Shown here piece by piece: positions 17,916-27,500 of a stretch of DNA of 64,000 bases. The stretch's first letter is position 1; each line of letters opens with the position of its first letter. The translations under genes were made by a program, and so were the position numbers. Under the pieces are notes generated by a model. The model made no database searches, had not been told where the DNA came from, and saw only the letters and a program-made list of their open reading frames with translations. Origin of the DNA: Thermoplasmatota archaeon (GTDB lineage Archaea > Thermoplasmatota > Thermoplasmata > Thermoplasmatales > Thermoplasmataceae); assembly GCA_023484105.1 (NCBI GenBank), contig JAMDBD010000009.1, positions 1 to 64,000 of the forward strand, read 5' to 3'.

Positions 17916-19310
17916 ATGCAGAACAAGAAGGAGAACTTCAGCGAATGGTATAACGAGATCCTTGAAACGGCAGAGATGAGCGACAAAAGGTATCCGGTTA
18001 AGGGGATGAATGTATGGCTTCCTTACGGCCTTAAGGCTATGAACATGATAGATCTCCTGGCCCGCGAGCTCTCAGAAGACCATGGTATTGAGGAAGTCAG
18101 GTTCCCAGTACTCATCACTAGAAATCAGCTTGCAGTGGAATTTGAGCATCTGAAGGGTTTTGAGGGGGAGCTATACTGGGTGACCAAGGGCGGTTATGAT
18201 CAGCTTGATATCGATATGGCTCTGAGACCCACCAGTGAATCTGCGATGTACCCGATGTTTTCCCTATGGATACGGAATCATGCCGATCTGCCAAAGAGAA
18301 TATTCCAGATAGTCAGTGTTTACAGGTATGAAACCAAGCACACAAGGTCCTTCCTGAGGGTGAGGGAGATACATTTTTACGAGGCACATACCGCACATGA
18401 AAGCTATGAGGACGCAGAGAGACAGATAGGTGACTACATGAAGATATGGGAGGGACTCAACCGCACACTGAAACTTCCCCATGTTATCAACAGGAGACCG
18501 GACTGGGACAAATTCCCAGGCGCTGTATACACCATCGCTGCAGATGCCATAATGCCTGGCGGACGCACTTTGCAGGTTGCGACAATGCATCACTACGGCG
18601 AGAATTTTTCAAAGACCTACGACATCAGGTATTCAGATGAATCTGGTGAATCACATTATGTGCATCAGACCACATACGGAATGAGCGAAAGATTGCTTGG
18701 TGCTGTGATAGGAATACACGGCGATGACATGGGTCTGATCCTTCCATCAGGTATTGCACCCGTTCAGGTGGTGATAGTACCGATACCGTCACAGTCAGCG
18801 GATACAGCTTCATACGGTGCAGAGATAATGAGAACGCTCCGCATGGAAGGAATCAGATGTACTGTTGACACAAGGGATGGATATACACCTGGATGGAAAT
18901 ACAACTACTGGGAGATGAAAGGTGTTCCAGTGAGAATAGAGGTGGGGGAGAAAGAGGTGAGTTCCCAATCAGTGACCCTGGCTGTTCGAACCATAAAAGG
19001 CAGGAGAAAAACCTCTTTGAAAGATCTGACGAAGAGTGTGAGGGAGGCACTTGCGGAGCATGACGAAAAGCTGGAATACAATTCCGGTAGAGTGATCGGT
19101 GAATCAGTGAGGCATGCCGAAAAGGTGGAGGACATGAAGGGTCAGTTCTCATACTTTGCCTACTGGTGTGGCAACAGGGAATGTTCAGACAGGATAGAGT
19201 CTGAAACAGAGAAGAACTGTCTTGGAGTTACACTATCTCATCCTTCTAAGGGAAAATGCGTGGTTTGCGGTAGAGATGGTGACAGGGCCATGTTTTCGAG
19301 GACATACTGA
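17916..19310 (+). CDS. proS: Proline--tRNA ligase, archaeal/eukaryal type
   Basis: This class II synthetase (about 464 residues) charges tRNA-Pro. Motif 2 lies around YRYETKHTRSFLRVREIHF and motif 3 near the strand before GIHGDDMGL; the C-terminus holds a cysteine-bearing zinc-type domain typical of archaeal ProS. A TATA-like CTATTTTAATC at 17883-17893 lies about 27 bases before the ATG at 17916, so I prefer that start to the TTG six bases upstream. The stop overlaps the next ATG by one base (TGATG), making a three-gene operon with the HAD phosphatase and radB. Confidence 0.93.
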   Translation: MQNKKENFSEWYNEILETAEMSDKRYPVKGMNVWLPYGLKAMNMIDLLARELSEDHGIEEVRFPVLITRNQLAVEFEHLKGFEGELYWVTKGGYDQLDIDMALRPTSESAMYPMFSLWIRNHADLPKRIFQIVSVYRYETKHTRSFLRVREIHFYEAHTAHESYEDAERQIGDYMKIWEGLNRTLKLPHVINRRPDWDKFPGAVYTIAADAIMPGGRTLQVATMHHYGENFSKTYDIRYSDESGESHYVHQTTYGMSERLLGAVIGIHGDDMGLILPSGIAPVQVVIVPIPSQSADTASYGAEIMRTLRMEGIRCTVDTRDGYTPGWKYNYWEMKGVPVRIEVGEKEVSSQSVTLAVRTIKGRRKTSLKDLTKSVREALAEHDEKLEYNSGRVIGESVRHAEKVEDMKGQFSYFAYWCGNRECSDRIESETEKNCLGVTLSHPSKGKCVVCGRDGDRAMFSRTY

Positions 19311-19984
19311 TGAGTCCTGAACCAAGGGGGCTGGCAATCTTCGATATGGACGGTGTTCTGACAGGGCATGTGAGTTCCTGGAAGGCTGTCTGCGATTATC
19401 TTGGCGTGGACAATAGAAAGAACCTCGAGGCGTACAGATCAGGAGGCATCACCTACGAAGAGTTCATGAAAAGAGATATAGCACTGTGGAAAGAGGCAAA
19501 AGCGGACATATCCAGAAGCGACATTGAAGGAATAATGCAGAAAATCCCGATAATCCAGCATATTCCGGAAACTGTCTCGTATCTGCATGACAGCGGCATA
19601 GTTACCGCCATAGTGTCCGGAGGGCTCTCAGATCTGTCCCGTATCGTAAGCATGAAGGCAGGTTTCGACCATGTGTATTCAAACCCCCTTCATTATGATC
19701 AGCAGGGTCTGCTGATTAACAGGGCTGAACCTGTCGTGATCCCCAACAGGAAGAACATCATCGTCTCAACAATCCAGGAAAGGGAAGGGATTCCGGTTGA
19801 GCGAACTGTAGGCGTGGGAGATTCAATAATCGATCTATCCATGTTCAGGAAGTGCGGGAAGTCCATAGCGTTCAATCTCACCGATGAGAGAATAAGGCAG
19901 TACAGCGACATGGTTATCGTATCTGACAGCCTGATGGATGTAGGTTTTGCGATAAATGCGCTTATCAGAGAGGTCACCTCATGA
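19310..19984 (+). CDS. HAD-family phosphatase (SerB-like)
   Basis: The 224-residue product has the HAD motifs: FDMDGVLTG (nucleophile Asp), AIVSGG (motif II), a lysine in NRKNII and GVGDSIIDLSMF (metal-binding motif IV). The arrangement resembles phosphoserine phosphatase, so serine synthesis is possible, but the substrate cannot be fixed from sequence. It is coupled to proS (one-base overlap) and to radB (four-base ATGA overlap). Confidence 0.8.
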   Translation: MSPEPRGLAIFDMDGVLTGHVSSWKAVCDYLGVDNRKNLEAYRSGGITYEEFMKRDIALWKEAKADISRSDIEGIMQKIPIIQHIPETVSYLHDSGIVTAIVSGGLSDLSRIVSMKAGFDHVYSNPLHYDQQGLLINRAEPVVIPNRKNIIVSTIQEREGIPVERTVGVGDSIIDLSMFRKCGKSIAFNLTDERIRQYSDMVIVSDSLMDVGFAINALIREVTS

Positions 19985-20679
19985 ACAGGATAAACCTGTC
20001 CGAAGAACTGGCCAGGATCCCCACAGGTATATCGTGCATAGACAGTGCACTGGCTGGTGGGATTGAAAGATCTATAATAACAGAGATCTATGGAGAGGGG
20101 GGTAGCGGAAAGACAAATCTTTCCCTGATAATATCTCTGTCAGCGCTGAATTCTGGAGGTACAGTCTACTATCTGGATACAGAAGGCGTATCTGTTGAGA
20201 GAATAAGACAGATTGCACCTGGAGCCGGGGAGATGAAAAAATTCTATCTGTACCGCATAAAGTCGCTGGAGGATCAGGAACTCACACTTACCAAAATAGA
20301 GAGGAATATTGAAAGGGGGCAGAAGCCTGATCTTGTGGTGATTGATTCATTCACCGAATATTTCAGGCTCGAGAAGGGTGGAGATCCATCCGCGAGAGCC
20401 AACAGCATGCAAAAGCACCTCTCGATACTTCTTTCCATAATATCGGGGAGCGGATGTGCTGCAGTTATAACCAACCAGATATACCAGGATGTTCAGACAG
20501 GTTCTCTGGAGCCGTTTGGCGGATACGTCATAAACCACTCTGTCAAGGCTGTTTACAGGATAGAAAAGTTGCCTGATACAAGGAGAAGGATTGAACTCGT
20601 CAAGCACAGATCAGCACCCGAGGGGCTCAATGCAGTTTTTCGCATAACAGGGTTCGGTATTGAATGTGCTCCGGGCTGA
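19981..20679 (+). CDS. radB: DNA repair and recombination protein RadB
   Basis: A 232-residue RecA-fold ATPase that matches the short RadA paralogue RadB of euryarchaea and assists recombination. Walker A is GEGGSGKTN and Walker B is LVVIDSF. The N-terminal helix-hairpin-helix domain of RadA is absent, as expected for RadB. It ends next to a convergent cysteine-rich gene and is followed by fen1, giving a local repair/replication grouping. Confidence 0.9.
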   Translation: MNRINLSEELARIPTGISCIDSALAGGIERSIITEIYGEGGSGKTNLSLIISLSALNSGGTVYYLDTEGVSVERIRQIAPGAGEMKKFYLYRIKSLEDQELTLTKIERNIERGQKPDLVVIDSFTEYFRLEKGGDPSARANSMQKHLSILLSIISGSGCAAVITNQIYQDVQTGSLEPFGGYVINHSVKAVYRIEKLPDTRRRIELVKHRSAPEGLNAVFRITGFGIECAPG

Positions 20680-20880
20680 TCAGTCACGAAGGCATGCGGG
20701 GCAGAGGCAGTCTCTGTATTTTCTCTTCAGTTCGGTCATTCTCTCGCAGCTCACATGAACGCTTTCGCACCAGCATCCCGGGGCAGGCGATCCGCAAACA
20801 AAGTCATACCCACACTTCCCGCAGCGTTTCATCATCATTTCATCCACATTACGGGAAACAAGAAAATATTTTTCCTGCAT
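20680..20880 (-). CDS. Small cysteine-rich protein (CWC-type)
   Basis: About 66 residues with ten cysteines: CGKC, a cysteine in DFVCG, then GCWC, a cysteine after HVS, and CLCPAC at the end. The CxxC...CWC...CxC pattern matches the small 'cysteine-rich CWC' family, thought to bind metal. Several in-frame ATGs exist; conservation seems to start near MMMKRC (end at 20838), and the longer frame into fen1 is probably not coding. It lies between radB and fen1 on the other strand. Confidence 0.6.
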   Translation of the reverse strand: MQEKYFLVSRNVDEMMMKRCGKCGYDFVCGSPAPGCWCESVHVSCERMTELKRKYRDCLCPACLRD

Positions 20881-20894
20881 AGGCATGCGAAACA

Positions 20895-21911
20895 ATGGGA
20901 GTTGATCTGTCACCTCTCGTGGTGAAGGAAAAGGTTTCCATCCGGGACTTTTCAGGAATGACATTTGCGATTGACGGTTACAACATACTTTACCAGTTTT
21001 TGAGTTCAATCAGGCAGAATGATGGGACGCCACTGATGGATTCAAAGGGCAGGGTAACCTCTCACCTGTCAGGATGCTTTTACCGTTCCATCAGTCTGAT
21101 GGAGGCTGGTATAAGACCTGTATTTGTTTTTGACGGGAAGCCATCCAGGCTCAAGGCGGCCACCATAAGGGAAAGGGTCCAGGCAAAGGAGAAAGCGGCC
21201 GAGGAGCTAATTGTGGCCAGGGAGAAGAGGGACATGGAGAGGGTCAGATCCCTTTCAGCGAGGGTGAACTATATCACAAGAGATATGGTCGGAGAGACAA
21301 AGGCACTGCTTTCGGCTATGGGAATACCATATGTCCAGGCCCCGTCAGAGGGTGAGGCCCAGGCGTCCTACATGTGCAGAACTGGCCAGGTTTATGGCGT
21401 AGTATCGCAGGATTATGACTGTCTGCTATTCGGATCGAAACGGGTATTCCGCAATTTCACCTCAGGCGGTAGAAGGAAAATACCTGGAAAGAACATGTAT
21501 GTGCCGGTGAGCCCTGAGATGATCGATCTGGACAGAACACTGGAAGCTAACGGAATAACCTACGATCAGCTTGTAGATATGGCTATAATGATCGGAACGG
21601 ACTTCAACACAGGAATTGAAAAGGTCGGTCCTAAAACTGCACTGAAACTCATAAAGCAGCATGGAAGCATTGAATCCGTTCTTTCAAGCCGTGGAGAGGT
21701 CATCGAGAATCTGGATGAGATAAAGGCAATATTCAAGACGCCATCTGTTGAGGAAAAGCCGGAAATAAAGTTTCGGGCTCCTGACAGGGATAAGATAATA
21801 CAAATACTGTGCGACGAGCATCAGTTTGCTTCGGAAAGAATCGATCCATTTATCGAGACGCTTATCAGCACCTATGGGGGGAGATCACAGACCAGCCTTG
21901 ACACGTTCTGA
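20895..21911 (+). CDS. fen: Flap endonuclease 1
   Basis: The 338-residue structure-specific nuclease removes 5' flaps during Okazaki fragment maturation and repair. The N and I domains are present: MGVDLSPLV start, FAIDGYNILYQF, VFDGKPS, and the acidic cluster APSEGEAQASYM...SQDYDCLLFG, followed by the helix-hairpin-helix region GTDFNTGIEKVGPKTA. The C-terminus ends in QTSLDTF, a PCNA-binding motif (QxxLxxF). A divergent cysteine-rich gene lies immediately upstream. Confidence 0.95.
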   Translation: MGVDLSPLVVKEKVSIRDFSGMTFAIDGYNILYQFLSSIRQNDGTPLMDSKGRVTSHLSGCFYRSISLMEAGIRPVFVFDGKPSRLKAATIRERVQAKEKAAEELIVAREKRDMERVRSLSARVNYITRDMVGETKALLSAMGIPYVQAPSEGEAQASYMCRTGQVYGVVSQDYDCLLFGSKRVFRNFTSGGRRKIPGKNMYVPVSPEMIDLDRTLEANGITYDQLVDMAIMIGTDFNTGIEKVGPKTALKLIKQHGSIESVLSSRGEVIENLDEIKAIFKTPSVEEKPEIKFRAPDRDKIIQILCDEHQFASERIDPFIETLISTYGGRSQTSLDTF

Positions 21912-22937
21912 TCAGCCACGCTGGATCAGGGATATAAGGTCTCCGCTCTCTTCCTTTATTCTGGAAAAGGGCTTCAGCATTTCAGAAAGGGACTCTGCAA
22001 CAGATCTTTTCAGATCTGAGGGATGTATCCTGCCAGTTCTGTAGTTCTCTTCAAGATCCGAGCTGTTTCTGATCCTCAGCGTTTCGCCGTCAGTGGCAAC
22101 AGCATTCAGTCCACCACCATACGGGATCAGGATCATCCTTGCTATGTCTATCAGTGGATTTCCGTCAACTGTGCCCTGAGGGCAGTACGCCTTCGATATC
22201 TTTCTCTCAATAGTCTCCGGCTCGTCAAATATGAAAATTCCTGAATTGGGATCGCTCTTCGACATTTTGACAGCAGCAGGATCTGAAAAATCCATTCTTC
22301 CACCGGAATTAAGACTGGTGATCAGTCCTGTATGGATTGCAACAACCTTTTTCATTTTCAGTTTATCCTGTATATCCCTGCATAGCATATGCGCATGTCT
22401 CTGATCCATTCCTCCAAGGGCAAGATCAAATGAATTGTAAATGATGTCTGTTACCTGCATCAATGGATATATGTACTTGCTGAAATCCCTGTCCGCCTCC
22501 TCCTCAGTTCTTCCCATTATAGGCAGAGCCCTCCTTATTCTGGCCAGGGAACCTGCCTTTGCAACCTTAAGCAAAGTCTTCCAGTAATCGCTTGATGACA
22601 CATTATCTGATGTCCAGAGAAACTCCGTTCCATGGGGCAAGCCGGCTGCCAGAAAGATTCTCTTCATAAGCTCACCGGAAGCCCTGATCCTTTCAAGATC
22701 TCCCCCGAGTTTATCATTTATCATTGCGTGCCAGTCGGCAAGGAGGACGGTCAGCTTCAGACCTGATCTGGAAATCTCTGCCAGTTTGTTTGGCCAGAGA
22801 AGACCTGTGGCAATAGTAGGTATGCCAGACGGCTCGAAACCTATATAAGCTGTGCCTCCACTCTCAAGAAGCACGGAGAGCTCGTCCTTTTTGATAACCT
22901 CCTTTGTGTTGTTCAGTACAGTCTCTAGGGGATCCAT
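21912..22937 (-). CDS. tyrS: Tyrosine--tRNA ligase, archaeal type, altered HIGH motif
   Basis: This class I synthetase (341 residues) charges tRNA-Tyr. Archaeal TyrRS features are present: AYIGFEPSG, LLADWHA, YPLMQVTDI, GGMDQRHAHML and KMSKSDP. The HIGH-equivalent, normally close to IHLGH or PHIAT, reads IPTIATG, so the first histidine is threonine. The KMSKS loop is canonical. It overlaps the 3' end of the Cas4-like gene by 13 bases and is the last gene of the SMC operon. Confidence 0.93.
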   Translation of the reverse strand: MDPLETVLNNTKEVIKKDELSVLLESGGTAYIGFEPSGIPTIATGLLWPNKLAEISRSGLKLTVLLADWHAMINDKLGGDLERIRASGELMKRIFLAAGLPHGTEFLWTSDNVSSSDYWKTLLKVAKAGSLARIRRALPIMGRTEEEADRDFSKYIYPLMQVTDIIYNSFDLALGGMDQRHAHMLCRDIQDKLKMKKVVAIHTGLITSLNSGGRMDFSDPAAVKMSKSDPNSGIFIFDEPETIERKISKAYCPQGTVDGNPLIDIARMILIPYGGGLNAVATDGETLRIRNSSDLEENYRTGRIHPSDLKRSVAESLSEMLKPFSRIKEESGDLISLIQRG

Positions 22938-23470
22938 TGAGGCTGGGAATGCTCATTCTTTATTAAGGTTTGATAACAGGCAGACGAAAATGGACAACGC
23001 ATACATCTTTCCTTATCAGAATGATTTCTTTCCGGCTCTCCATAGTCGTTTCTTATTCTGTTCACAATGTAGAGGGCTCTTGCCTTTAACCTGCCATTAT
23101 TTTCCACTCTGAATGATCTTCCACCGTAACGCAGGATCCCGTATGGAACCACGAAACCTGGAAACTCCTCCTCCAGGATTATGAAATATGCACCCATTTC
23201 TACGACATGGTTTTTCCTCGGAGTATCTGAGTCCGTTCTTCTGTAAACGTAAGGGATAACACTGCGGCCTCTCCTGACCACCATATCCGGTCTACCGGTT
23301 ATTCCGTATCTCCTGCTGACAAGGATCTGTTCCCTGGATTCAAGATCAGCGTAGAGCATTTTTCCAGACGGGATTCCCATCCTGGGAAATCTCCTTCTTT
23401 CAAGCCACCCGATTGCTGCAAGGCATCCTCCTATCATGATAAGGATCAGAACAACTGCGTAGAGGATCAT
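22925..23470 (-). CDS. Cas4/RecB-like nuclease, C-terminal half with N-terminal membrane anchor
   Basis: Residues 1-22 form one membrane helix. The soluble part has the PD-(D/E)xK core of Cas4-type nucleases (GRPDMVV, then a strand, then PYVYRR) and ends with cysteines spaced C-x2-C-x5-C (CMRCPFSSAC), three of the four Fe-S ligands of Cas4. The first ligand is missing but occurs in the gene just upstream, separated by one base and in another frame. I infer that both make one membrane-associated nuclease. There is no CRISPR array or other cas gene here. Confidence 0.65.
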   Translation of the reverse strand: MILYAVVLILIMIGGCLAAIGWLERRRFPRMGIPSGKMLYADLESREQILVSRRYGITGRPDMVVRRGRSVIPYVYRRTDSDTPRKNHVVEMGAYFIILEEEFPGFVVPYGILRYGGRSFRVENNGRLKARALYIVNRIRNDYGEPERNHSDKERCMRCPFSSACYQTLIKNEHSQPQWIP

Positions 23471-23471
23471 T

Positions 23472-23741
23472 TTAAATTACCAGCGCCACGAGAAAGGCCG
23501 TCAGAACAAGCACAACCGCAACAAGTCCCTTCACAGCATTATCGCTCATCTTTGAATTACGGTAATTTCTCCTGTCCACAATCACTCTTGATCCCAGGTT
23601 ATCCTCTGACGTCATGCTTTGCTTTCCGTTTCCAGTGATGTCAAGATACCAGGCAACAGAGCAGAATTCATACTCTCCAACCTCTCTGGCAGATACGTTC
23701 CTTGAAAACTTAGTCACTGGTTTTGAATCTTCTGAATCCAT
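23472..23741 (-). CDS. Cas4/RecB-like nuclease, N-terminal half with C-terminal membrane anchor
   Basis: The 89-residue product has SAREVGEYEFCSVAWYLD, matching the start of Cas4-like proteins with the first Fe-S cysteine, then LGSRVIVDRR where the family usually has G-x-x-x-H. It ends with one membrane helix (about 69-89). The next gene begins with a membrane helix and carries the rest of the fold, so the two helices would pair as a hairpin. The start overlaps scpA by 28 bases. It could be an ancestral single gene with a membrane hairpin that later split. Confidence 0.6.
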   Translation of the reverse strand: MDSEDSKPVTKFSRNVSAREVGEYEFCSVAWYLDITGNGKQSMTSEDNLGSRVIVDRRNYRNSKMSDNAVKGLVAVVLVLTAFLVALVI

Positions 23742-24529
23742 ATGTCTCCTCCTGCACTTTCCTGACTCATCGTGATCTTTTTCTGCCTTCCGAGAAACAT
23801 TGAATAAACCAGGAATTTTTTTCTCTCGAAATCAACATCTCCCCATATGCTTTCCATTCTCATCATTTCATTCTCATTGGAGAGTATCCTGAGCCAGATC
23901 TGCTCGATCTCCATCTCTGGCTGCTCTGGATGCATCTCCGACAGTATGGATGACATGTCGCCTGTTACCTTTGGTATTTCCTGAAATGATTTGATTTTCT
24001 TCTGGGAAAGGTATGCATTCCTTATTGCCTCCAGTATCTCCACAAGCATGATCTTCGATCTTTCATGTCTTACCAGAGGCTCCAGGGGGGCAGTCTCAAC
24101 GTTTTCAACTGGAGCAGGGATGCCAGATTGAACTGAGTCATCGCTGCTGCCGAATTCAAAGTCAGGAAACAGCTGTTCCTGCATACTGTCCGGAAACTGT
24201 TCACGCACAGTCGACATCTCCCCAATCAGATTCTCTGTCTTCACAAAGAGAAGATGCCACGCATTCATCATTACAAGTCCGGCCTGGGAAAAATTTCTAC
24301 TATTCTCAGAAATCATCTTCTGAACAACAGCGGCGATGGAACGTATGCTCACATTCCATGGATCCATCTCTCCATCTTCGCACATCTTCACGATCAGGTT
24401 CACCGTCCTGATGAAAGGGTCCTGGCCCTCCTTATCGCCCGAAAGTATGATCTTTCTGTATTCAGAGGTGTCTGCATCTATGACCGTACCCTGTACGACT
24501 ATGCTCTTAAGTATCTCCTCATGACTCAT
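23714..24529 (-). CDS. scpA: Segregation and condensation protein A (kleisin)
   Basis: A 271-residue kleisin that bridges the SMC heads. The N-terminal segment (about 30-100: DPFIRTVNLIVKMCEDGEMD..., FSQAGLVMMNAWHLLFVKTE) matches the ScpA helix pair that binds the SMC neck. The middle is acidic and linker-like, and the C-terminus (about 215-260) is the winged helix that binds the SMC head. The start overlaps the smc stop by four bases. No scpB is visible nearby. Confidence 0.85.
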   Translation of the reverse strand: MSHEEILKSIVVQGTVIDADTSEYRKIILSGDKEGQDPFIRTVNLIVKMCEDGEMDPWNVSIRSIAAVVQKMISENSRNFSQAGLVMMNAWHLLFVKTENLIGEMSTVREQFPDSMQEQLFPDFEFGSSDDSVQSGIPAPVENVETAPLEPLVRHERSKIMLVEILEAIRNAYLSQKKIKSFQEIPKVTGDMSSILSEMHPEQPEMEIEQIWLRILSNENEMMRMESIWGDVDFERKKFLVYSMFLGRQKKITMSQESAGGDIWIQKIQNQ

Positions 24530-27500
24530 TTCCCATCGCCCCCTTCAGAATCCTCATGATTCCCGTCATTCTTCTTATCATGTTTCTCATCCTGCTTTTC
24601 GTCAAAACTCTTGAAGAAAACCTCTGAATTTTCATCATCAAAGGTAGTGACACCGATTATGTTGTCGGCATACTTGAGCATGGCCTGTCTCAACGAAACC
24701 GATATTATCTGGGATTTCTGGGAATTTTCCTTGAACATCTTACCTACACGTTCCGCATTTGCACCATCAAGGAACATATCCACCTCGTCGAGATAATAGA
24801 CCGGTGACGGGTTTATCCGCTGTACAGCCATAATGAAAGCCATTGCCGTTAGGCTTTTTTCTCCGCCACTAAGGGCATCCAGTTTGCTGTAATTGGATCC
24901 CTTTGGCCTGGCCTTTATGTAGACCTCGGCTTCAAGTGGGTTTTCCCGGTCTGTTATTTCTAAACCTGCGTCTCCGCCATCTGACAGAACATAGTATATT
25001 GAATTTATCTCCCTGTTTATTGCGTCAAACAGATCGAGAAAGACAATCTTTTTCTGCATGTTGATGTCAACCGTCAGATCCTCTAACGATTTCTTTTCAG
25101 CGTTGAGTTCCTCTTCCTTTCTCTTCAGAGATTCCAGTTCGTCACTCTCTGCCTGAAATTCTTCTATGGCTCTCTGGTTGATGCTTCCCAGCGCATCAAT
25201 CTCCATGGAGATCGATTGGATTCTCTTACGGATTTCCTGGTTTGTCTCATCGGTTGCAACAGTCTTGCCATTGATTTCCGCGATCTGCGATCTTAACTCG
25301 TCAACCTTTGAATTCAACGAATCTATCCTTTCCCTGAGTGTTACTTTTGCCTCTCTCAGTTCTCCCCTCTTGCTTATAAGGTCATCCATTCTCTTTCTGA
25401 TCTCCTGTTCCTGACCTCTGTAAGCCTCTATCCTGGAAGACATCTCTGCAAGCTCAGCATTGACAGTCCTTTGCACAGCCTCCAATTCTGAAAGCTCCGA
25501 TACTGCAGTTTTCAGTGCCTCTCTGGATTCAGAAATCCTATTCTCAAGATCTGACATCCTCTTTTTCATTGAGGATAGTGCAGATATTTCGCTGCTTCTC
25601 TCTGAGGTTTTTCCTTTTATGGATCCTGAAAGATCAGAAAGGACGTCCTGAATCTTATCCCTATCTGCAACAAGTTTCCTGTGAATATCTTCAAGCTCCC
25701 TCTTTCTGCTTATGAGTTCAGGAGAAAGCTTCTCCATCTTTTCCATCAGCCCCTTTCTCTCCATTTCAAGAACACTTGTCTCTTTCTTCAGAGAATCAAG
25801 ATCCGATCTGCACGTTCTGATATCAGTATCAATTGAATTTATCAGGCGGGTATTTTCCTCTATCTTAACCTCGATTTCCCTGAGCTTTGGCCTGTTTTCG
25901 TCTATTATCCTCTGGTATGTTGCAACTTCCTGCTTTCCAGCAGCGCTTGATCCAGAAGCCTCCGTGAGCTGCGTCGTAACAGTCTGAAGCTCTGCATCAA
26001 CTTCCGCAATCTCCCGGTCAATCTCGATGAGCCTCTTTTCCATTTCTGAAATTTCAGCAAGCAGCTTAGGAATTTTGGAGTCATCCTCGTGCGAGGAGTG
26101 CTGTTCTGAAAAACCTCCGGTTATGGCACCATTAGCCTCGAATATATCTCCGTCGATGGTGACCATTCTTATGCCCCCCATGTTCTTTCTTGCTGTTGCT
26201 GTGTCCTTCATCAGCAGGGTATCCCCAAAAACGATGAGCAGCGCGCCTCTATACTTCTGGTCACACTGTACCACCTCATGCATGAAAGAAATCGCATCTC
26301 CTGAATTTCTTACCAGTATGGATTTCCCTCTGGGAGTGGAAGGCATAATCTTATTCAGCGGGAGGAACGTGAGCCTGCCGGCTTTTTCCTTTTTAAGTAC
26401 GCTGATACATCTTTCAGCGGTTTCGTCTGATTCCACAACGATGGAATTGAGCCTGGATCCTCCTGCAGCATCGAGCGCCTTCAGGTATTTATCTTCAACA
26501 GTTATCAGAGACCTGAGAGTACCGTAGACACCAGTTATCTCTTCCCTGGAAACTGCATCAAATATGCATTTGACAGCTTTCCCTCCCCTTGAGGCAAAAC
26601 TTGCAGAAAGTTTCTCATGCTCCCTTATGAGTTTCTTCAGGTCTGTATCTACCTGAGTCCTCTCTTCCTTAAGATCTCTTGATTTTTTTCTCAGGTTTTC
26701 AAATTTGCTCTGCAACTCAGAAAATTTTTTATGCGAAGCTGCTCCTGAATTCCCTGATTCTTCTATTCTCCATGAGGCATCCTTGATCTGCATCTGAATT
26801 ACTGAGTACTGGGATTCAAGCGATGCCCCCTGGGCGAGCAGTTCAGATCTTTTCGCCTCCATAGTCTCTATTCTGGTGGCAAGTTCGCTGATCCTTTGGT
26901 TCAATCCTGAAATTTCAAGATCTATCTGCTTCATCCTCTCGTTCATATTGCTGATGTTGGACAGTGCTCCCAGTTCACCGTCATTCAGCTCAGAGATCGC
27001 AGTTTCTGATTCAGATATTTTTCTGTTAATATCCTGCAGATCCTTTCTGCGTGAAATCTCTTCGGACTCAAGGGAGCTTATCTTCGTCTCCAGCTCAAGG
27101 ATATATTTCTCTTTCTCTTCGATTTCACCCTTCAGGCTTTCAACTTCTTCGCTGCTGTCTGAGATTGAGTTTGTGAGAACTCCTTTCCTGATCTTCAGAC
27201 TGTCGGAACGTTCCTTGAGTTGCAGAAACTTATCATCACGAACACCGTTCATCTGCCCTTCAACTTCACTCACCGATTTTGCTATCTCTTTCAGTGCATC
27301 CTCAAATCTGGCCAGTTCGGCTGATATTTCTTCCAGCCTGGAGTCGGTCCTTTCCATCTCGGAACTGTACATCTCTATCTGTTTTGTCTCGGCCTGGATA
27401 TCTCTCTCCATAATTGTGTATCTGTAATCAGCTATCAGAGAAGAGAGTTGAATGTATTTCTCTGCAGCTTCCTTTTCTGAACGCAGTCTTTCCAGCTGGG

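Noticed and set aside
22925-23741. CRISPR-Cas locus suggested by Cas4-like proteins
   Set aside because: No repeat-spacer array and no other cas gene appears anywhere in the window; Cas4-like nucleases occur widely outside CRISPR.
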